Shown here: positions 6,279-9,735 of the stretch, in pieces
Position numbering within the stretch: position 1 is the first letter of the stretch
How the letters are laid out: every line of letters starts with the position of its first letter
Source of the DNA: Nitrospirota bacterium
GTDB lineage: Bacteria; Nitrospinota_A; UBA7883
Length of the DNA stretch: 9,735 nucleotides
Assembly: GCA_011052055.1 (NCBI GenBank)
Contig: DRJW01000365.1
Coordinates: forward strand, 1-9,735
Direction: 5' to 3'
Program-made: the position numbers and the translations under genes
The notes under the pieces: model-generated
What the model was told of the DNA's origin: nothing
Databases searched by the model: none
What the model saw: the letters and a program-made list of their open reading frames with translations, nothing else

Positions 6279-6796
6279 CCGGCCACTTCCTGTACGGCGG
6301 TCTTAAGATCATCGATAGAGCGGACGACAGTGACACCCTTAAAACCGGCGAGCTTGTCCGTATTGTCGAGGTCTACACTGCGCGGGTAGACCATGACCGG
6401 TTTTTTTGAAGGCCCCATCGACTCCATCTCCGGCGCAACGTCGGTAGGAAAAACTATGATCGGCACGCGGCTTTTGCCAGCCTGCGCGAAAATGTTGGTG
6501 ACGAGAGTGTCCGCTATTCCGGTAACAAACTTGGCCACACTGTTGCCGGAGGCGGGAGCCACGATTAAACCTTTGTAATGACCGGTTGAGAACTTGCCGG
6601 TTACCGGCGCCGACGCATGGCCTTCCCTGTGAATCTTATGCGGCAAACTCTCAATGTCGACCTTGTACATTTTCAAGACCTCTTCAGCCGCTCTGGATAA
6701 AAAAAGATCGACATTATCCAGCGAATCGGTGATCTTAAAAATTTCTTTTATCAGGTGACCCGCTCCGGTGACGGCCCATCCGATTTTGCCGCTCAT
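6275..6796 (-). CDS. DmrB/AfpA-type flavoprotein, candidate dihydromethanopterin reductase
   Basis: The 173-residue protein belongs to the flavoprotein (PF02441-like) fold. It has KIGWAVTGAGHLIKE (4-18) forming the FMN phosphate loop, IVAPASGNSVAK (78-89), and GIADTLVTNIFAQAGK (93-108) followed by VPIIVFPTD (111-119). This subtype sits in methanopterin clusters. The archaeal relative DmrB reduces dihydromethanopterin to H4MPT, and bacterial relatives are proposed to do the same, so the likely role is the final reduction of the cofactor. The protein has no cysteine at all, so it cannot itself bind an Fe-S cluster and would need an external electron donor. Start: ATG at 6796 within an ATGA overlap. 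The run of AAG/GAA codons encoding the C-terminal lysines of the upstream gene doubles as a purine-rich ribosome binding region. Confidence 0.85.
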   Translation of the reverse strand: MSGKIGWAVTGAGHLIKEIFKITDSLDNVDLFLSRAAEEVLKMYKVDIESLPHKIHREGHASAPVTGKFSTGHYKGLIVAPASGNSVAKFVTGIADTLVTNIFAQAGKSRVPIIVFPTDVAPEMESMGPSKKPVMVYPRSVDLDNTDKLAGFKGVTVVRSIDDLKTAVQEVAG

Positions 6797-7671
6797 TTCT
6801 TCTTCTTTCCCAGGTTCATGGCGCCGTACCCGTATTTCAGGAAATAGGCGAACAACGTGGCGGCTATAAGGTCGGATGTCGTTCCGGGATTAAGAAGATT
6901 GGAGTCAGACCTCAGATATTTGTCGAAAGCGCTTATGGCCCGCCTTCCGGCTTTGGCCGTCACGCCGCCTTTGTGTAAAACTTCGCCAGCCTTTTCCGAG
7001 ATTTTAAGGGCCGTATCCTTAGACGCTTTCCTGCCTATATGCGAGTCCGGGTAAAGATAGAGCAACCTCAGGTATGTCTGGACTACAGCGTCCCTGAAGC
7101 TGGCGGTCGATTTAATGTTTTTTACCAGCTCCCCAACGCCGATACTAAAAGTGATATCGAAGTTATGGGCGTATTCATGAGCGATCCAGTCCCTGTGGGC
7201 GGCAAGCTTCATCGCCCGTAGCAATGTTATGGACGCTTTTTTCCGCGCGTCATGGACAGGCTCCGTCCCCAGTCCGCCAGGATTAGCCAGCTTGATGGCT
7301 TTAAACGCATCATCGGCGTCCTCTATGGTAAGGGCTGACAATGTTGAGCGCACATTCTTCGCGCAAAGCTCGCCTCGCCTGTAAAAAGCGTTAGCCAACG
7401 GAGCGATGAGCAGGATAATTCCCAGGTTGGCGTTTGATTTAACCTCTTTTTTGACCGCCTTTACGCTCTTTAAAATTATCTCGCCGACGCTTTTATGGGA
7501 GGTTTCTCTTAACGTCTGGCCGAAGATCACCGAGGCCAGAAGAAAATCTGTATAGCAAAGGTCATCGAACCGCTTTGTGGGCGTTACACCGCCAGGCTTT
7601 TCACAACTTGCCTCAAGCAGGCATGCCACCTGCGCGGCTTCGGCTATTTTGTTTTGCTTCGATTGTTTCAT
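6793..7671 (-). CDS. CitG-family protein (triphosphoribosyl-dephospho-CoA synthase-like) of the H4MPT cluster
   Basis: The 292-residue protein is all-helical and carries CitG/MdcB-family landmarks: CEKPGGVTP (about 23-31 from the ATG), NANLGIILLIAPLA (80-93), RDWIAHEY (160-167) and LNPGTTSDLIAA (260-271). CitG proper joins the ribose of ATP to dephospho-CoA, displacing adenine, to make the prosthetic group of citrate lyase. No citrate or malonate lyase genes are near, and this branch accompanies H4MPT genes. A ribosyl-transfer role in the methanopterin side chain is a chemically sensible but unproven idea. Start: ATG at 7671 gives a 59-base overlap with the upstream ATP-grasp gene, and a GTG at 7680 would lengthen it. 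Neither has a clear Shine-Dalgarno, but the conserved helix before KPGG requires a start in this region. It ends in four lysines. Confidence 0.85.
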   Translation of the reverse strand: MKQSKQNKIAEAAQVACLLEASCEKPGGVTPTKRFDDLCYTDFLLASVIFGQTLRETSHKSVGEIILKSVKAVKKEVKSNANLGIILLIAPLANAFYRRGELCAKNVRSTLSALTIEDADDAFKAIKLANPGGLGTEPVHDARKKASITLLRAMKLAAHRDWIAHEYAHNFDITFSIGVGELVKNIKSTASFRDAVVQTYLRLLYLYPDSHIGRKASKDTALKISEKAGEVLHKGGVTAKAGRRAISAFDKYLRSDSNLLNPGTTSDLIAATLFAYFLKYGYGAMNLGKKKK

Positions 7672-8527
7672 AAGCCACACAGTCGATGATTTTTTCCGCT
7701 ATACACACGCCGGTTGTCTTCTGCAGGCCTTTCCACCCCGGAATGCCATTTACTTCTATAACATATTCAGAGCCGTTGTCTCCAACAAGAAAATCGACAC
7801 CTGCGTAATCGAGCCCCAGGATTTTAGCCGCCCTTAAAGCGTTTTTGGCCTGGCTTGCGGAAGGCTCGCGCGGCGCCACAGCCGCCTGTTTGCTGAAATT
7901 AGCCTTCCAGCCACTTCCTGTCCGCGTCATGGCGCCCGTAACTTTACCATTTATCACGAAAATCCGGACGCTCCGTCCGCCGCAATCGACAAACTTCTGG
8001 ATGTAATAGACGAAACGGCTCTGCTCCATCGTCCGAAACACCCTGTAGGCGATATCCTTATCGCTGATCCGCGCGATGCCCAGGCCGCAAGAGCCGCTAA
8101 GCGGCTTTACCACAACATCCCCCATTCGTATAAAAGCGGCCATTGCGTCGTCGAACCTTTCGCACACAACTGTTTCCGGCGTATTAATCCCGGCGTCTGA
8201 CAAAAGATGGGAAGTGTACGACTTGTCCACTGTCTGCTCGATGGCAGAGGGCCGGTTTATGATTCGAACGCCGAGATTTTCGAGCCTGTGCAAAGCGTTG
8301 ATCCGAAACATCAACTGCTCCATAGAGCCAAGCGGGATGATTCTTACGATTATGGCGTCTAACCGTGTAAGGTCGATTCCACCGGATGAGATTTTAGCCC
8401 CGCCGCCGATCGAAAGGAGAAGGTCGGTGATAGAGAATTTGACGACTTCGATTCCGCGCCCCTTCAGCGCGTTTTCAAGCTGGTCGATGTGCCATCCCTC
8501 GCGCGACCTCAATATTCCTACGGTCAT
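7613..8527 (-). CDS. RimK/MptN-type ATP-grasp ligase
   Basis: The 304-residue protein is an ATP-dependent carboxylate-amine ligase of the RimK group. VVVKPLSGSCGLGI (138-151) is the ATP-binding lysine and flexible glycine loop. YYIQKFVDCGGRSVRIFVI (174-192) and GWKANFSKQA (206-215) fit the RimK-type core. Asp245 in AGVDFLVG and Glu258/Asn260 in VIEVNGIPGWKGLQ are the metal and phosphate ligands. In methanogens the relatives MptN and CofF add glutamate to H4MPT and F420. Here, next to mch, a side-chain amino-acid (perhaps glutamate) ligation on methanopterin or methanofuran is the best guess. It starts two bases after the mch stop, without an obvious Shine-Dalgarno, suggesting coupling to mch. 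Its last 59 bases (or 68) overlap the CitG-like gene, and the C-terminal tail after about 286 is not conserved-looking. Confidence 0.88.
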   Translation of the reverse strand: MTVGILRSREGWHIDQLENALKGRGIEVVKFSITDLLLSIGGGAKISSGGIDLTRLDAIIVRIIPLGSMEQLMFRINALHRLENLGVRIINRPSAIEQTVDKSYTSHLLSDAGINTPETVVCERFDDAMAAFIRMGDVVVKPLSGSCGLGIARISDKDIAYRVFRTMEQSRFVYYIQKFVDCGGRSVRIFVINGKVTGAMTRTGSGWKANFSKQAAVAPREPSASQAKNALRAAKILGLDYAGVDFLVGDNGSEYVIEVNGIPGWKGLQKTTGVCIAEKIIDCVAYETIEAKQNSRSRAGGMPA

Positions 8528-8529
8528 GG

Positions 8530-9483
8530 TTATGAGGCGAAAGACTTTTTTAATATATCCATGTTCAGCGATCCGGCGCTGAAAGCCGACCCGGATCGAA
8601 GGTTATGGATCGTTATCATGGCGGGCGAGAAGAGCAGAGGGTCTATCTTGTAAAAATCGCCATATTCTTTAAAAAGCTCGATAAACGTCCTCCCATAATC
8701 TTTGGAGGATGAAGAGGGAATCGATTCGATTTTCTCGCGGATAAACTCGTCGTCGCAATCGACGCTTATGTTCGCCTCACCGCCATAAAGAACGCAGTCG
8801 TTCGTCCTGCCGATGGCAGACAGATCGTCTTTCGCCACCGGGGCTATCGGCGCGGCGCCAGCTCCCCCGGATATTGAATCAAGGTCGAACCCGATTTCGC
8901 GCATTTTATGAACCGCCGTCTCAACTATTCGCGCCGATATCTGGATAGAGCCGACTATCGACGCCGTGGGAGCTATCAATATGTACAGATTTTCAGCCGT
9001 TACCCCTGTTTTGCCAAGAATATACTCTACTACCTCGCCTGCCGGATACTTTCTCGCTTCAAGACACAGTACGGCGACATCGCTTTTTTCTTTATGTCCG
9101 ATTTCCTTAAAAAGCTTCTCACCCGCGTAAAGCGCCCTGGCCGGGCCGGAGCCCATCGCAAAATATTTTCCTTTATTTATCGCCCATCCCGCGTATTGAG
9201 AAGCCATCAGCGCCTCCACCGCCATATCCACCGCCACGCTGACAGCCGATGTTGTGCCTTCGCAGGCAGGGAAGGAATTAATCAAAACTTCGCCTGCGCC
9301 GCCCAGGCACGCTTTTGAAAATAAAACACCGGCGTCCACGCCTCCCTCCGCCTCGATCCCGCAATCGATTAAAGTGGCGCCGGTTTCAAGCCTGGTTACG
9401 GCCACCTGAAACCGGTCAGGCTCGTCTATCAAAGGCTCAATGACCGCTCTGGCCTTTTCATTTAGTGAAAGCATTTTATTCAT
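8530..9483 (-). CDS. mch: Methenyltetrahydromethanopterin cyclohydrolase
   Basis: Mch interconverts 5,10-methenyl-H4MPT and 5-formyl-H4MPT in the cytosol, a central step in formaldehyde oxidation or in methane and C1 metabolism. The 317-residue protein shows CLGGAGEV (59-66), INSFPACEGTTSAV (68-81), SQYAGWAINKGK (95-106), AMGSGPARAL (109-118), and the long signature from ISGGAGAAPIAP (204-215) through KDDLSAIGRTNDCVLYGG (218-235). Length is normal for the family (about 320). Start: the ATG at 9483 has AAGGAGAG nine bases upstream, far better than a TTG at 9510 that would extend it by nine residues into the repeat. It is the first gene of the seven-gene minus-strand operon and the only one whose product uses rather than builds the cofactor. 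fae, mtd and fhc are not within the window. Confidence 0.96.
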   Translation of the reverse strand: MNKMLSLNEKARAVIEPLIDEPDRFQVAVTRLETGATLIDCGIEAEGGVDAGVLFSKACLGGAGEVLINSFPACEGTTSAVSVAVDMAVEALMASQYAGWAINKGKYFAMGSGPARALYAGEKLFKEIGHKEKSDVAVLCLEARKYPAGEVVEYILGKTGVTAENLYILIAPTASIVGSIQISARIVETAVHKMREIGFDLDSISGGAGAAPIAPVAKDDLSAIGRTNDCVLYGGEANISVDCDDEFIREKIESIPSSSSKDYGRTFIELFKEYGDFYKIDPLLFSPAMITIHNLRSGSAFSAGSLNMDILKKSFAS

Positions 9484-9488
9484 ACGTA

Positions 9489-9538
9489 ATGACTCTCCTT
9501 GCCATCGCAAGACTTACAGAGGAAGCCGTGGCGATCTC
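9489..9538 (+). repeat. Dispersed palindromic intergenic repeat, direct copy 1
   Basis: This 50-base stretch matches 9659-9709 with one single-base gap and a few substitutions. They share ATGACTCTCC at the left end and GGAAGCCGTGGCGATCTC at the right end. It borders the mch start codon. Confidence 0.85.
9493..9500 (-). promoter_or_regulatory. Shine-Dalgarno of mch, lying inside an intergenic repeat
   Basis: The minus-strand AAGGAGAG ends nine bases before the mch ATG. The same GGAGAGTCATT string occurs in the second repeat copy (near 9659-9668), where no gene follows, so the ribosome binding site is part of the repeat unit. Confidence 0.65.
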
Positions 9539-9567
9539 ATCGGTGATTAACTTCCCGAAAAACCATT

Positions 9568-9634
9568 CAGAGATTGCCGCGTCGCCCGCTGGAGCTTGTC
9601 CTGAGCGAAGCGAATGGGCTCCTCGCAATGACAG
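9568..9634 (-). repeat. Inverted copy of the intergenic repeat with an inserted GC-rich core
   Basis: Its ends (CAGAGATTGCCGCG at the left, CTCGCAATGACA at the right) are the reverse complement of the ends of the direct copies. The middle (about 9588-9622) holds an additional element with CTTGTCCTGAGCGAAGCGAA, of a kind frequently seen between genes in many bacteria. It can pair with copy 1: GTGGCGATCTC with GAGATTGCCGC, and the outer CATCGCAAG region with CTCGCAATG, using some G-T pairs. This gives a large imperfect hairpin over about 9500-9632. Confidence 0.75.
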
Positions 9635-9658
9635 TTAAATATTAGAGATATCAAATCA

Positions 9659-9710
9659 ATGACTCTCCATTGTCATCGCGAGGCTGACAAAGGAAGCCGT
9701 GGCGATCTCT
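9659..9710 (+). repeat. Dispersed palindromic intergenic repeat, direct copy 2
   Basis: This is the second direct copy, including TTGTCATCGCGAGGC and GGAAGCCGTGGCGATCTC. The intervening AT-rich stretch (9635-9658) between the inverted copy and this one is the only part of the right edge that looks unique. It might hold the operon promoter, but no convincing -35/-10 pair is seen. Confidence 0.8.
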
Positions 9711-9735
9711 GATTGCAATTAATCATTGGAAACAG

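Noticed and set aside
8908..9318. 136-codon plus-strand open frame opposite mch
   Set aside because: It is antisense to the conserved core of mch, with an Arg/Tyr-rich product lacking any domain.
9484..9510. TTG at 9510 as a longer mch start
   Set aside because: It adds nine residues not expected in the family and lies within the repeat. The ATG at 9483 has an excellent Shine-Dalgarno at nine bases.
9484..9735. CRISPR array at the right edge
   Set aside because: Only two direct copies of about 50 bases exist, the copies are imperfect, the spacing (about 120 bases) is wrong and an inverted copy lies between them. This is a dispersed palindromic repeat, not a CRISPR.

Overview
The window is bacterial. 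It has peptide deformylase, type I signal peptidase, a NifU-type Fe-S scaffold and Shine-Dalgarno sites, yet it also carries a compact operon for tetrahydromethanopterin (H4MPT) one-carbon chemistry, a cofactor system best known from methanogenic archaea and methylotrophic bacteria. I cannot name the organism. An uncultured, moderate-GC bacterial lineage with H4MPT genes, outside the familiar proteobacterial methylotrophs, is possible but is only inference.

Left part (1-3471). A truncated amidohydrolase gene runs off the left edge on the minus strand (1-450). A 336-bp divergent intergenic region (451-786) separates it from four plus-strand genes: a NifU-like scaffold lacking the C-terminal Nfu domain, peptide deformylase (def), RNA 2',3'-cyclic phosphodiesterase (thpR) and signal peptidase I (lepB). 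Two local duplications lie here. An 83-bp degenerate tandem duplication of the nifU/def junction leaves a 27-codon remnant of the def 5' end, whose stop overlaps the true def start. A 21-bp unit is present three times in frame near the 3' end of thpR.

Right part (3468-9483, all minus strand). Seven tightly packed genes form a probable single operon, read right to left: mch (methenyl-H4MPT cyclohydrolase), a RimK/MptN-type ATP-grasp ligase, a CitG-family (triphosphoribosyl-dephospho-CoA synthase-like) protein, a DmrB/AfpA-type flavoprotein (candidate dihydromethanopterin reductase), a dihydropteroate-synthase-related protein, a DUF447 protein, and mptG (beta-ribofuranosylaminobenzene 5'-phosphate synthase). 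Most junctions are short stop/start overlaps (ATGA or TTGA). The set covers the committed step (MptG), a probable pterin-joining step (DHPS-like), side-chain building candidates (CitG-like, ATP-grasp), final reduction (flavoprotein) and one enzyme that uses the cofactor (Mch). The operon converges on lepB, and the two stop codons overlap.

Right edge (9484-9735). No gene is seen. The stretch is built from copies of a dispersed palindromic intergenic repeat: two direct copies and one inverted copy carrying extra sequence. The proximal copy supplies the Shine-Dalgarno sequence of mch.

Most noteworthy: the H4MPT operon with its biochemically unassigned members, especially the CitG-like protein as a candidate ribosyl-transfer enzyme; the duplicated def start; the thpR triplication; and the repeat that reaches into the mch ribosome binding site.
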